Positions 10,433 to 18,171 of a stretch of 64,000 bases of DNA are shown here, one piece after another. The stretch lies in assembly GCF_023169965.1 (NCBI RefSeq), contig NZ_AP025592.1, forward strand, positions 4,362,001-4,426,000. Reading direction: 5' to 3'. A program made the position numbers and the translations under genes. The DNA is from Anaeromyxobacter paludicola. Lineage in GTDB: Bacteria; Myxococcota; Myxococcia; Myxococcales; Anaeromyxobacteraceae. How positions within the stretch are numbered: the first letter of the stretch is position 1; each line of letters starts with the position of its first letter. The notes under the pieces are model-generated. The model saw nothing but the letters and a program-made list of their open reading frames with translations. It made no database searches and was not told the origin of the DNA.

Positions 10433-11454
10433 GCGCCCAGGACCAGAACCGCATCGGCCTCACCGTGCTCGACTACCGCGGCGGCAAGAGCACGCTCTGC
10501 GCCGGCTGCGGCCACAACGCCATCTCGGAGCGGATCGTCGAGGCGATGTACGAGCTCGGGATCGAGCCGGAGCGGGTGGCGAAGCTCTCCGGCATCGGCT
10601 GCAGCTCGAAGAGCCCGGCCTACTTCATGAGCCGCTCGCACGCCTTCAACGCGCTCCACGGCCGCATGCCGTCGGTGGCCACCGGCGCGGTGCTCGCCAA
10701 CCGGCGGCTGCTCGCGCTCGGCGTCTCGGGCGACGGCGACACCGCGTCGATCGGCATCGGCCAGTTCGTGCACCTCGTCCGGCGCAACCTGCCGGTGATC
10801 TACGTGGTGGAGGACAACGGCGTCTACGGGCTCACCAAGGGCCAGTTCTCCGCCACCGCCGACGCGGGGGCGAAGCTCCGGACCGGCGCGGTGAACCCCC
10901 TGCCGCCCATCGACCTCTGCGCCCTCGCGATCCAGCTCGGCGCGAGCTACGTGGGGCGCTCCTTCTCCGGCGACAAGCGGCAGCTCGCGGCGCTCCTCAA
11001 GGGCGCGGTGGCCCACCGGGGCACCGCGGTGCTCGACGTGATCTCGCCCTGCGTCACCTTCAACGACCACGCGGGCTCGACCAAGAGCTACGCCTGGATG
11101 AAGGACCACGAGCAGCCGCTCCAGGAGCTCGGGTTCGTGCCGGCGTACGAGGACATCGCGGTCGAGTACGCGCCGGGGACCGCGCTCGAGGTCACGCTCC
11201 ACGACGGCTCGCGCCTCACCCTCCAGAAGCTCGAGGAGGAGTACGACCCGCGCGATCGCGTCCGGGCCCTGGCGCGCCTCGCGGCGCCGCCCCGGGCGGG
11301 CGAGGTGCTCACCGGGCTCTTCTTCGTGGATCCCGCCGCGCCGACGCTGGTGGACGCGCTCGAGCTGGTGGACGCGCCGCTCGCGACGCTCCCGGAGGAG
11401 GCGGTCCGCCCGCCGCCGGAGGCGCTCCGGAAGATCGTGGACGAGCTGCGGTGA
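10429..11454 (+). CDS. korB: 2-oxoacid:ferredoxin oxidoreductase, beta (TPP) subunit
   Basis: The GTG start at 10429 overlaps the korA stop (GTGA). The 341-residue protein has STLCAGCGHNAISE near residue 22, a conserved Fe-S/TPP-side motif, and KLSGIGCSSKSPAYF. The TPP-binding stretch is GDGDTASIG...NNGVYGLTKGQFS-like (here DNGVYGLTKGQFSATADAG). This is the thiamine diphosphate subunit that works with the upstream gamma-alpha subunit. Length and order match KorB of aerobes and anaerobes that run a ferredoxin-linked TCA cycle step. No separate ferredoxin (delta) gene is adjacent. Confidence 0.94.
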   Translation: MSAQDQNRIGLTVLDYRGGKSTLCAGCGHNAISERIVEAMYELGIEPERVAKLSGIGCSSKSPAYFMSRSHAFNALHGRMPSVATGAVLANRRLLALGVSGDGDTASIGIGQFVHLVRRNLPVIYVVEDNGVYGLTKGQFSATADAGAKLRTGAVNPLPPIDLCALAIQLGASYVGRSFSGDKRQLAALLKGAVAHRGTAVLDVISPCVTFNDHAGSTKSYAWMKDHEQPLQELGFVPAYEDIAVEYAPGTALEVTLHDGSRLTLQKLEEEYDPRDRVRALARLAAPPRAGEVLTGLFFVDPAAPTLVDALELVDAPLATLPEEAVRPPPEALRKIVDELR

Positions 11455-11512
11455 GGGGCGGGCCCCCTCCCTGACCCTCCCCCGCTGGCGAGGGGCGGCC
11501 AGCGGCGCCCGG

Positions 11513-12886
11513 CTACTTCAGCTCGCCCGTGATCGCCGCCTCGACCGTCACCACGTCCACCATCCCGCGCGCGCCGAAGAGCGCCGGGATGACCTGCTCC
11601 GGCGGGTGGCGGCGGCGCAGCTCGGCGACGCGCTCGGTGCCGGCGCGGTAGGCCGGCAGGTACATGCGCCCGAGGAGCGGGTGGCGCGCCCAGCCGATCG
11701 CGAGCTTCTCGGCCCGCTCCGCCGAGCAGAGGAACTGCTCGCGCAGCGTCCGGGCCACCGCCGTCCCGTCGGCGCCCTCGGCCCAGGTGAGCCAGGCGGC
11801 CTGGTTCTTGGCGTCGTCCTGGAGCAGCGAGAGCAGCATCCCGAGCCGGAGGTCGGGGTCGGCGAGCTCCGAGACGTCCACCACCCCGTGGGCCATGAGG
11901 AGCGCGTTGTTGGCGATGCCCTCCGACAGGGCGGCGCCGCGCGTGTTCATGGTGAGGAGGGTGGACTCGAACCCGAGGGCGCCCTGGACGTACCCGGCCT
12001 GCAGGAGCGCGAAGGTGGTCACGTGCCCCGGGACCACCTCGTGCGAGACCAGCTGCGCGAACTCCGGGACCGAGATCTCGAGCCGCGCGTTGACCTCGTA
12101 GGTGGACTCGTAGAGCGGCTGCCCGGCGGCCGTGCGCGCGCGGCCGAGGTAGTTCATCGAGCCCGAGAACCAGGCGTCGGCGATGGAGACGAACGCCACG
12201 TTGGCGAGCGGGACCTGGCGCAGCCGCGGCGGCAGGAACGGGACGACGTGGCGCGCGGTGCCGGCCTCGAGCTCGGCGATGAAGGCCGCGCCGAGCATGG
12301 GGATCGACCGCGAGGGCACCTTGCGCTCGGCCCGCCAGGCGTCGGCCGCGGCGAGGAGCGCCGCCGGATCGCGGGCCGGGTGGCCGGCGCGGTCGAGCAG
12401 CTCGCGGACCCGCTCGAGCTTCTCGCCGGGCCGCGACGGCTCCGGGGGCTTGCCGGTGGAGGCCTCCACGGTCCTCGCGAACGGGACCGCCGGGCCGCGC
12501 CCGAGCCGCTCCTGCGAGAGGTCCCACATCGCGCGGAGCGTCTCGGCGAGCCCGGCGAGGTAGGCGCCGCGCAGCGCCTGGCCGGGCTGCGCCGCCGCCC
12601 CGCGGGCGCCGGCCGCGAGCGCCTCGATGGCGCCGGGGAGGTCCACCGCGGCCAGGTAGGCGTCCACCGCCGCGAGGTCGGGGGCGTCGGCCGACACGCC
12701 GCCCCCCTGCCGCAGCGCCGCGGCCGCCGGGTGCGTGTAGGCCGCCGGGAGCGGCTCGTCGGAGAACCAGGAGTCGGCGATGAACCGCCCGGCGCCGGAG
12801 GGGTTCATGACGTCGCCGCCCCAGAGCGTGTCGATCCCGAGGACGGCGGTGGCGAGGGCCTGCGAGAGCTCGGCGTCCGTGCGCAT
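11513..12886 (-). CDS. DUF885-like zinc metallopeptidase
   Basis: The 457-residue protein from ATG 12886 (MRTDAELSQALATAVLGIDT) carries the inverted HExxPGH motif, here HEVVPGH at residues 282-288, followed by ALSEGIANNALL near 319-327. Together these resemble the zinc site of DUF885/gluzincin-type peptidases (HExxPGH plus a downstream SEG motif). There is no signal peptide, so it is probably cytoplasmic. An amino acid permease gene diverges only 41 bp away, which suggests a role in peptide or amino acid use. Similarity to DUF885 outside the zinc site is weak by eye, so the substrate is unknown. Confidence 0.75.
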   Translation of the reverse strand: MRTDAELSQALATAVLGIDTLWGGDVMNPSGAGRFIADSWFSDEPLPAAYTHPAAAALRQGGGVSADAPDLAAVDAYLAAVDLPGAIEALAAGARGAAAQPGQALRGAYLAGLAETLRAMWDLSQERLGRGPAVPFARTVEASTGKPPEPSRPGEKLERVRELLDRAGHPARDPAALLAAADAWRAERKVPSRSIPMLGAAFIAELEAGTARHVVPFLPPRLRQVPLANVAFVSIADAWFSGSMNYLGRARTAAGQPLYESTYEVNARLEISVPEFAQLVSHEVVPGHVTTFALLQAGYVQGALGFESTLLTMNTRGAALSEGIANNALLMAHGVVDVSELADPDLRLGMLLSLLQDDAKNQAAWLTWAEGADGTAVARTLREQFLCSAERAEKLAIGWARHPLLGRMYLPAYRAGTERVAELRRRHPPEQVIPALFGARGMVDVVTVEAAITGELK

Positions 12887-12927
12887 GGCCCCCGGTATAT
12901 CCTGGCCCGCCCGCGCGCGGCACACCC

Positions 12928-14349
12928 ATGACCGACCCCGCCCCGACCCGGCGCGCCGCGCCGTCCCCGCCGCCTCCGCGCGAGCTCTCCCTCGCCGGCC
13001 TCGCGGCCGCGACCTACTTCATCGTCTCCGGCGGGCCGTACGGGCTCGAGGAGGTGGTGAGGGGGCACGGCTACGCGCGGACCCTGCTGCTGCTCGCGGT
13101 GCTGCCGCTCGTCTGGAGCCTCCCGGTGGCGCTCCTCGTCGGCGAGCTGGGGGCGGCGCTGCCGCGCACCGGCGGCTTCTACGTCTGGGTGCGGCGCGGG
13201 CTCGGGCCGTTCTGGGGGCTGCAGGAGGCGTGGCTCTCGCTCGCCGCCGGCGCCGTGGACAATGCCATCTATCCGACGCTCCTGGTCGGCTACCTGGGGG
13301 CGCTCTTCCCCGGGCTCGGGCTCGTCCCCGAGCGCGGGCTCGGCCTCGGGCTCTCGCTCGGGGTGGTGGTCCTCTGCGCCGGCTGGAACCTGGCGGGCAT
13401 CCGCGCGGTGGGGCTCGGCGCCGCCGCGGCGGCGGCGCTGATGCTCTCGCCCTTCCTGGCGCTCGCCGTCCTCGCCGCGCTGGCGGTGCTCCGGGGCGGC
13501 GCCGCGCCGGTCGCGGCGGCCCTGGCCGCGCCCCCGCCGGCGGCCGGCCCCGCCTTCTCCGCCGGCCTGCTGCAGGCGATGTGGAACTACATGGGCTGGG
13601 ACAACGCCTCCACCTTCGCCGGGGAGGTCCGCGCGCCGCAGCGGACCTACCCGCGCGCCATGTGGCTCTCGCTCGCGGCGGTGGCGGCCGCCTACCTCGC
13701 CGCGGTGCTCGCCGGCGCCGCCTCGGGCCTCCCCGCCGCGGCCTGGCGCGACGGCGCCTGGGTGGAGGTGGCGCGCGCGCTCGGCGGCGGCGGGCTCGCG
13801 GTGGCCGTCGCCGCGGGCGGGGCGGTGAGCGCGGTCACCATGTTCGCGGCCCTGCTCCTCTCCTGGTCGCGCCTCGCCGAGGCGGTGGCCGCCGACGGCT
13901 GGCTCCCGGCGCCGCTCGCCCGGCGCAGCCCGCGCACGCACGTCCCCACCCGCGCCCTCTCGCTCGGCGCCGCGCTCTCGGCCCTCTGCCTCGGGCTCGG
14001 GCTCGAGCGGCTCATCGCCCTCGACGTGCTGCTCTACGGCGCCTCCCTCCTGCTCGAGCTGGCGGCGCTCGTGGCGCTGCGCCTGCGCGAGCCGGCGCTG
14101 CCCCGGCCCTTCCGCGTGCCGGGCGGCCTCCCCGGCGTGCTCGCGCTGGCGGCGCTGCCGGTCGGGCTCCTCGCCTACGCGGCGTCGGGGCTGTCCGCGG
14201 AGACGCGCGTGCTGGGGCTCGGGCCGTTCGCGCTCGCGGCGGCGCTGGCGGCGGTGGGACCGGTCTGGTACCTCGCCGGGCGGCGCCGGTCGAGGAGGTC
14301 GCGCGTGGCGGACGAGGGCGGGGCGGACGAGGGCGGGGCGACGGGGTGA
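12928..14349 (+). CDS. APC superfamily amino acid permease
   Basis: The 473-residue membrane protein has about 12 hydrophobic segments. After a proline-rich cytoplasmic N-terminus comes LSLAGLAAATYFIVSGGPYG, the first-helix motif of APC transporters (SGGP where many have GSGIF). Then come LPRTGGFYVWVRRGLG (helix 3 loop) and WNYMGWDNASTFAGEV (helix 6 region, typical of the family). It should import amino acids or amines by proton symport or exchange. It diverges from the DUF885-like peptidase gene and ends with an Asp/Glu/Gly-rich tail containing two copies of DEGGA. The substrate cannot be predicted. Confidence 0.88.
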   Translation: MTDPAPTRRAAPSPPPPRELSLAGLAAATYFIVSGGPYGLEEVVRGHGYARTLLLLAVLPLVWSLPVALLVGELGAALPRTGGFYVWVRRGLGPFWGLQEAWLSLAAGAVDNAIYPTLLVGYLGALFPGLGLVPERGLGLGLSLGVVVLCAGWNLAGIRAVGLGAAAAAALMLSPFLALAVLAALAVLRGGAAPVAAALAAPPPAAGPAFSAGLLQAMWNYMGWDNASTFAGEVRAPQRTYPRAMWLSLAAVAAAYLAAVLAGAASGLPAAAWRDGAWVEVARALGGGGLAVAVAAGGAVSAVTMFAALLLSWSRLAEAVAADGWLPAPLARRSPRTHVPTRALSLGAALSALCLGLGLERLIALDVLLYGASLLLELAALVALRLREPALPRPFRVPGGLPGVLALAALPVGLLAYAASGLSAETRVLGLGPFALAAALAAVGPVWYLAGRRRSRRSRVADEGGADEGGATG

Positions 14350-14394
14350 GCGGCGCGCGCCGGCCGCGCGCCCCGGTGCGCCTCGCGCTCCCGG

Positions 14395-15057
14395 TCACGC
14401 CTCGAGCGGCGGCTCGCGGCCAGGGGGCGGTCCGGCCCGGAGCGCCGGCAGCGGCCGCTCCCGGAGCAGGAGCCCGAAGAGCACGCCGCCGGCGAGCCCG
14501 CCGAGGTGGGCGGCGTTGTCGATGAACCCCGACATGAGCCCGAGCCCGACGTTGAGGGCCACCACCCAGCCCACGTCCTGCAGGATGAGCCGCCGCGCCT
14601 GCGGCGTGAGCCGCCGCCGGGCCCGCACGGCGAAGCCGAGCAGCGCGCCGAAGAGCGCGAAGATGCCGGCCGACGCGCCCACCGAGGGCTGCGGCACGAA
14701 GGCCACGCTGGCCGCCATCCCGACCGCGCCGCCGGCGAGGAAGACGAGCAGGAACTTCGGCCGGCCGTAGAGCAGCTCGATCGAAGGGCCCACCGAGGCG
14801 AGCGCCATGGAGTTGAAGGCCAGGTGGGCGAGCCCGCCGTGCAGGAAGCTCGCGGTCACGAGCCGCCAGACCTCGCCCTCCCGGATCGCCTCGTTCACCT
14901 TGGCGAAGCGCTGCACCAGCAGCGCGTCGGGGTCGAGCGCGGAGAGGAGGAACACGGCCACGAAGCTGCCGATGAGCGCCCAGGTCGCCGGCGCCTGCCG
15001 GACGCGCTCCCGGAAGCTCGGGGCCGGGGACCGGTCGGCGGGGGAGGGTGGGCGCAC
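14395..15057 (-). CDS. Rhomboid family intramembrane serine protease
   Basis: The 220-residue protein has six predicted membrane segments. WRLVTASFLHGGLAHLAFNS near residue 65 is the rhomboid helix-2 region with the HxxxHLxxN pattern. The catalytic serine is Ser129 in GASAG and the catalytic histidine is His184 in NAAHLGGLAGG. Rhomboids cut membrane proteins inside the bilayer. It is convergent with the permease gene and lies downstream of the TonB-like gene on the same strand with 57 bp between them. Both catalytic residues are present, so it should be active. Confidence 0.92.
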   Translation of the reverse strand: MRPPSPADRSPAPSFRERVRQAPATWALIGSFVAVFLLSALDPDALLVQRFAKVNEAIREGEVWRLVTASFLHGGLAHLAFNSMALASVGPSIELLYGRPKFLLVFLAGGAVGMAASVAFVPQPSVGASAGIFALFGALLGFAVRARRRLTPQARRLILQDVGWVVALNVGLGLMSGFIDNAAHLGGLAGGVLFGLLLRERPLPALRAGPPPGREPPLEA

Positions 15058-15114
15058 GCGCCCCGGATCATACGCGCCGCCCGCCCGCGCGGCACCTTCG
15101 GCGAGGGGGACGGG

Positions 15115-15939
15115 CTACCCGGAGGTGAAGCGCACCGGCATCACCACCCAGAGCCGCACCGGCCGGCCCTGGGCGTCGGCGCCCGGCACGAAGCGGCACG
15201 CGAGCACCGCGCGGCGGATCGCCTGCTCCACCCGCGGATCCCCGCCCGGCGTCAGCAGCTCCACCAGCCCCACCGAGCCGTCCCGCGCGACGGCGAAGCG
15301 GACCGAGATGAGGCCGGAGACGAAGCCGGCGAGCTCGGGCGGGAGCCGGACCAGCTCCCGGACGCAGCCGGGCCGCGCCTCGGCGGGGCGCCGGAAGCCG
15401 CCGGTCGCGTACTGCGGGGCCTCCTCGATCTCCTCGGCCGCCCCCCGCGGCAGGGCGGACGCGCCCGGCAGCACGCCCCCGACCACGCCGCCGATGACGC
15501 CGCCCACCACCCCGCCGACCACGCCGCCCTCGACGCCGCCTTCCTCGCCCTCGGCCTCGCCGCCCCCCGCCTCGGCGCCGTCCGCGGCGCCGGGCGCCGT
15601 CGCGGTGACGAGGACGGGCGCGATCTCCCTCGGCTGGAAGATGGCGGTGGGCGCGGGCGGCTTGCGGGGCACGGGCTTCGAGGCGACCTGCGCGCGCGGC
15701 GCGCCACCGCCCGCGCGCTTCGGTGGCGGGGGAGGCGGAGGCGGCGGCGGGCGCGGCGGGGCGGCGCGCACCAGCCGCACCTCCACGAGCGGCGCCCGCG
15801 CGACGTCGGCGGCGAGCCAGGCGGAGGCGGCGACGAGCGCCACACCCAGGAGCGCCTGGAAGGCGGCGGCTCCGATCACGTACGGGATGCGGTGGACCTC
15901 GAGCTGCCAGACGCCGGGCCGGACGACGTGCGCGAACAT
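15115..15939 (-). CDS. TonB-like energy transducer
   Basis: The 274-residue protein from ATG 15939 (MFAHVVRPGVWQLEVHRIPY) has one membrane segment (about residues 21-45), then a proline-rich periplasmic spacer with a run of ten prolines and PKP-type repeats. A glycine/valine repeat stretch (VVGGVIGGVV) follows, and then a TonB C-terminal domain (about 180-274; GLISVRFAVARDGSVGLVEL, VLACRFVPG, VRLWVVMPVRF). TonB-type proteins pass proton-motive energy to outer-membrane receptors. No exbB/exbD or receptor is adjacent. An upstream GTG at 15975 is possible, but only the ATG has a ribosome site (GAGGT, seven bases upstream), and that site lies inside a perfect inverted repeat. Confidence 0.85.
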   Translation of the reverse strand: MFAHVVRPGVWQLEVHRIPYVIGAAAFQALLGVALVAASAWLAADVARAPLVEVRLVRAAPPRPPPPPPPPPPKRAGGGAPRAQVASKPVPRKPPAPTAIFQPREIAPVLVTATAPGAADGAEAGGGEAEGEEGGVEGGVVGGVVGGVIGGVVGGVLPGASALPRGAAEEIEEAPQYATGGFRRPAEARPGCVRELVRLPPELAGFVSGLISVRFAVARDGSVGLVELLTPGGDPRVEQAIRRAVLACRFVPGADAQGRPVRLWVVMPVRFTSG

Positions 15940-15940
15940 G

Positions 15941-15964
15941 GGCGCCACCTCGGGAGGTGGCGCC
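15941..15964. promoter_or_regulatory. Perfect inverted repeat covering the tonB-like ribosome site
   Basis: Two perfect 11-base arms (ggcgccacctc and gaggtggcgcc) are separated by two bases, one base upstream of the ATG at 15939. The GAGGT ribosome site of the gene lies in the arm nearer the start. As RNA it can form a 10-bp stem with a 4-base loop that hides the site; as DNA it would be a symmetric protein-binding site. Confidence 0.6.
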
Positions 15965-16069
15965 GGGGCGTCCACCCCGAGGTGCGATGGTACCCCCGGC
16001 CCTGGTCACAGGGCCGGCGCGAACTCGGGGCGCGCCCTCGGGACTGGGCCCTGCGGGGCGCCCCGAGGG

Positions 16070-16702
16070 CTACTTCTTGGCCGGGCCGGCCGGCGGCGGG
16101 AACGGCGCGACGGGCCGGGCCGCCGGGCCGCCGCCCTGATCGAGCCGCTGCAGCGCCTGGCTCGCCTGCGTGCCGATGGGGCTCGCCGGGTCGATCTCGA
16201 GGATCTTCTTCCAGGCCAGGCGCGCCTTCTCGGGCTGCTTCAGGTCGTCGGCCAGGACCACGCCGAGGTTGAAGAGGCTCTGCATGTGGCGCGGGTCCAC
16301 CTTGCTCGCCTTCTCGAAGTTGGCGGCCGCCTTGTCGAAGGAGCCGAGCTCCCGGTACATCACGCCCTGGTCGGTGAGCACGTTGGCGTCGTTCGGCTCG
16401 AGCTCGAGCGCCTTCTGGTAGGCGTCCACGGCCTTCTGGCGCTGGTGCGTGTCGAAGTAGTCGTTGCCGAGCGCCACCCAGGCCCCGCGGTTCTTCGGGT
16501 CCTGCTCCACGATCCGCTTCGTCGCCTCGATCTGCTGATCCAGCCCGGCGACGGGGGCCCCGGGCATGCCGCCGCCCTGCGGCGCCGTCACGGGCGCGAT
16601 GGGCGCCGGGGACGAGTCGTTCATCTTCGAGACCACCAGGTAGCCGATCAAGAGCGCCACGACGACGCCGACGACGAACCCGAGCACGGTGTTGCGATCC
16701 AA
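16070..16702 (-). CDS. Membrane-anchored TPR protein
   Basis: A TTG at 16702 preceded by GAGGAGG is the best start; the frame stays open further upstream without a good site. The 210-residue protein has one N-terminal membrane helix (TVLGFVVGVVVALLIGYLVV, residues 5-24) and a Pro/Gly linker. Tetratricopeptide repeats fill residues 60-180 (AWVALGNDYFDTHQRQKAVD, AYQKALELEPNDANV, YRELGSFDKAAANFEKASKV, LFNLGVVLADDLKQPEKARL), and the tail is Pro/Ala-rich. TPR units mediate protein-protein contacts; this layout resembles CcmH/NrfG-type or envelope assembly helpers. No cytochrome c maturation genes are next to it, so the partner is unknown. Confidence 0.85.
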   Translation of the reverse strand: MDRNTVLGFVVGVVVALLIGYLVVSKMNDSSPAPIAPVTAPQGGGMPGAPVAGLDQQIEATKRIVEQDPKNRGAWVALGNDYFDTHQRQKAVDAYQKALELEPNDANVLTDQGVMYRELGSFDKAAANFEKASKVDPRHMQSLFNLGVVLADDLKQPEKARLAWKKILEIDPASPIGTQASQALQRLDQGGGPAARPVAPFPPPAGPAKK

Positions 16703-16832
16703 GCGGCACCTCCTCTGGCGGGGACCCTCCCGCGGGCGGGCGGATTCTCGCACGAGTCGGCCCGGGCGCCACCTCGAAGATGAGCGGCCGGACGTCCGGC
16801 GCGGGCCGGTCCACTGGGGTCGGTCAACCCTC

Positions 16833-17810
16833 TCAGCGCTTGTGCGGCCGGATCCCCTTGCACGGGTCGTCGCGCTCGGCGCCCGGCGTGAAGACCACGT
16901 AGTCGAAGGGCACGGCGCGGGCGCCGTAGTCGGCCGCGTAGGCCTCCGGCGTACAGCCGTCGCGGGTCACCTCGGTCATCGCCACCGCGAGCACCTTCTC
17001 CCGCGCGGCGGCCGGCAGGTACCAGGGGACGCCGCGGTCAGTCCGGGCGTGGCCGGAGCCGGCGATGAGGATGACCGGCCCCTTGCCCGCCGCCGCGGCC
17101 AGCGTCGCGGCGAGCTGGGCGTCGCGCGCGCGCTGGCCCACCACCATCGGCTCGAGCAGCTCCTCCGGCAGCTTGCCGCAGTGCGACTCGGCCATCTCCT
17201 CGCGCATCTCGCGGAGCGCCTCCGGCGCCATCGGCGCCTCGACCGCGGCGCGCAGCTCCAGCGGGAGCGCGGTCGCCCCCTCCATCACCACGCCCTGGAC
17301 CTCCTTGCGGGCGAGGTTCGCGGCCAGGATCGGCAGCCGCTCGTCGAGCGCCGCCGCGAAGATGGGGCGGTAGAGCGCGAACGGCGGCCAGCCGCTCTTG
17401 TCCCAGCGGACCGCGTCGCCCACGGCCTGCGGGTCGGAAGGTTGCTTGGCGAGGGCGGCGTCGAGGGCCGGCTGCACGCCGCGATCGAGCATCTCGAAGG
17501 CGAGGGCCGGCCGCCGCCCGCCCGACGCCGCCGCGCGGACCAGCCGCGCCTGGAGCAGGTGATGGTCGGGGTTGTCATGGGTCTCGCCGAGCAGGAGCAC
17601 CCCGGCGCCGCGCGCCGCCGCCTCGAGCGCCGCCTCGTCCACGAAGCGGGCCTGCTTCACGTCCCAGATCCGGCCCACCAGCGGGTGCTCGCGAAGGCGC
17701 GCCGACTGCCAGGCGAGCCCGAGCGCGGGCGCCCCGGCGATGGGCGGGCACTGGCGGGAGGCGCAGCCGGTCAGCGCTGCGAAGAGGAGCGCGGCGAGGG
17801 CGGTCTTCAT
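16833..17810 (-). CDS. ChaN family lipoprotein (heme-binding type)
   Basis: The 325-residue protein begins with a lipoprotein signal (MKTALAALLFAALTGC, lipobox LTGC, lipid on Cys16). The ChaN/DUF399 domain covers most of the rest: VLLLGETHDNPDHHLLQARL is the family hallmark, followed by LAFEMLDRG, KSGWPPFALYRPIF, and AGSGHARTDRGVPWYL near the end. Characterised ChaN proteins bind heme and are linked to iron uptake; here this is inferred from family only. The TonB-like gene 0.9 kb downstream on the same strand fits an iron-related setting. Confidence 0.88.
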   Translation of the reverse strand: MKTALAALLFAALTGCASRQCPPIAGAPALGLAWQSARLREHPLVGRIWDVKQARFVDEAALEAAARGAGVLLLGETHDNPDHHLLQARLVRAAASGGRRPALAFEMLDRGVQPALDAALAKQPSDPQAVGDAVRWDKSGWPPFALYRPIFAAALDERLPILAANLARKEVQGVVMEGATALPLELRAAVEAPMAPEALREMREEMAESHCGKLPEELLEPMVVGQRARDAQLAATLAAAAGKGPVILIAGSGHARTDRGVPWYLPAAAREKVLAVAMTEVTRDGCTPEAYAADYGARAVPFDYVVFTPGAERDDPCKGIRPHKR

Positions 17811-17856
17811 GCGCGGGGAACATAGCGGCCGTGCGGGCGGCCGCCACCCGTCGCCC

Positions 17857-18153
17857 CTACTGCGGCCGCTTCGGCCAGGGCGAGGCCTCGCCCCGCTCGT
17901 CCACCCGGACCCGCTCGTGGCCCGGCCCGCGCCAGACGCTCCCGGCGATGACCCGGCGCGGCAGCCAGGGCCAGCGGGCCCGCGAGGCGTCGGTGGTGAA
18001 GACGGCCGGCGAGGGCGGGATCTCGGGCGTCCCGGTGAGCGCCGGGGTGGGCGGGGCGGGAGGCCCGCCGCGCTGGCCGCGGTGGCGGCGCCGGCCGCGG
18101 CGCCCGCCGTTGCGGGTGCCGGAGGAGGGGCTGATGAAGTGCAGGTCGTCCAA
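17857..18153 (-). CDS. Small basic hypothetical protein after tgt
   Basis: A TTG at 18153 with AAGGAG seven bases upstream opens a 98-residue frame (MDDLHFISPSSGTRNGGRRG) 18 bp after the stop of the tgt fusion gene. The N-terminal third is very Arg/Gly-rich (GGRRGRRRHRGQRGG), the middle has a PPAPPTPAL linker, and the C-terminal part contains aromatic residues (RWPWLPRRVIAGSVW). It has no recognised domain. The strong ribosome site and position suggest a real gene in the tgt transcript, perhaps RNA-binding given the Arg/Gly stretch; that role is a guess. Confidence 0.6.
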   Translation of the reverse strand: MDDLHFISPSSGTRNGGRRGRRRHRGQRGGPPAPPTPALTGTPEIPPSPAVFTTDASRARWPWLPRRVIAGSVWRGPGHERVRVDERGEASPWPKRPQ

Positions 18154-18171
18154 CGTGGTTCTCCTTGAGGG

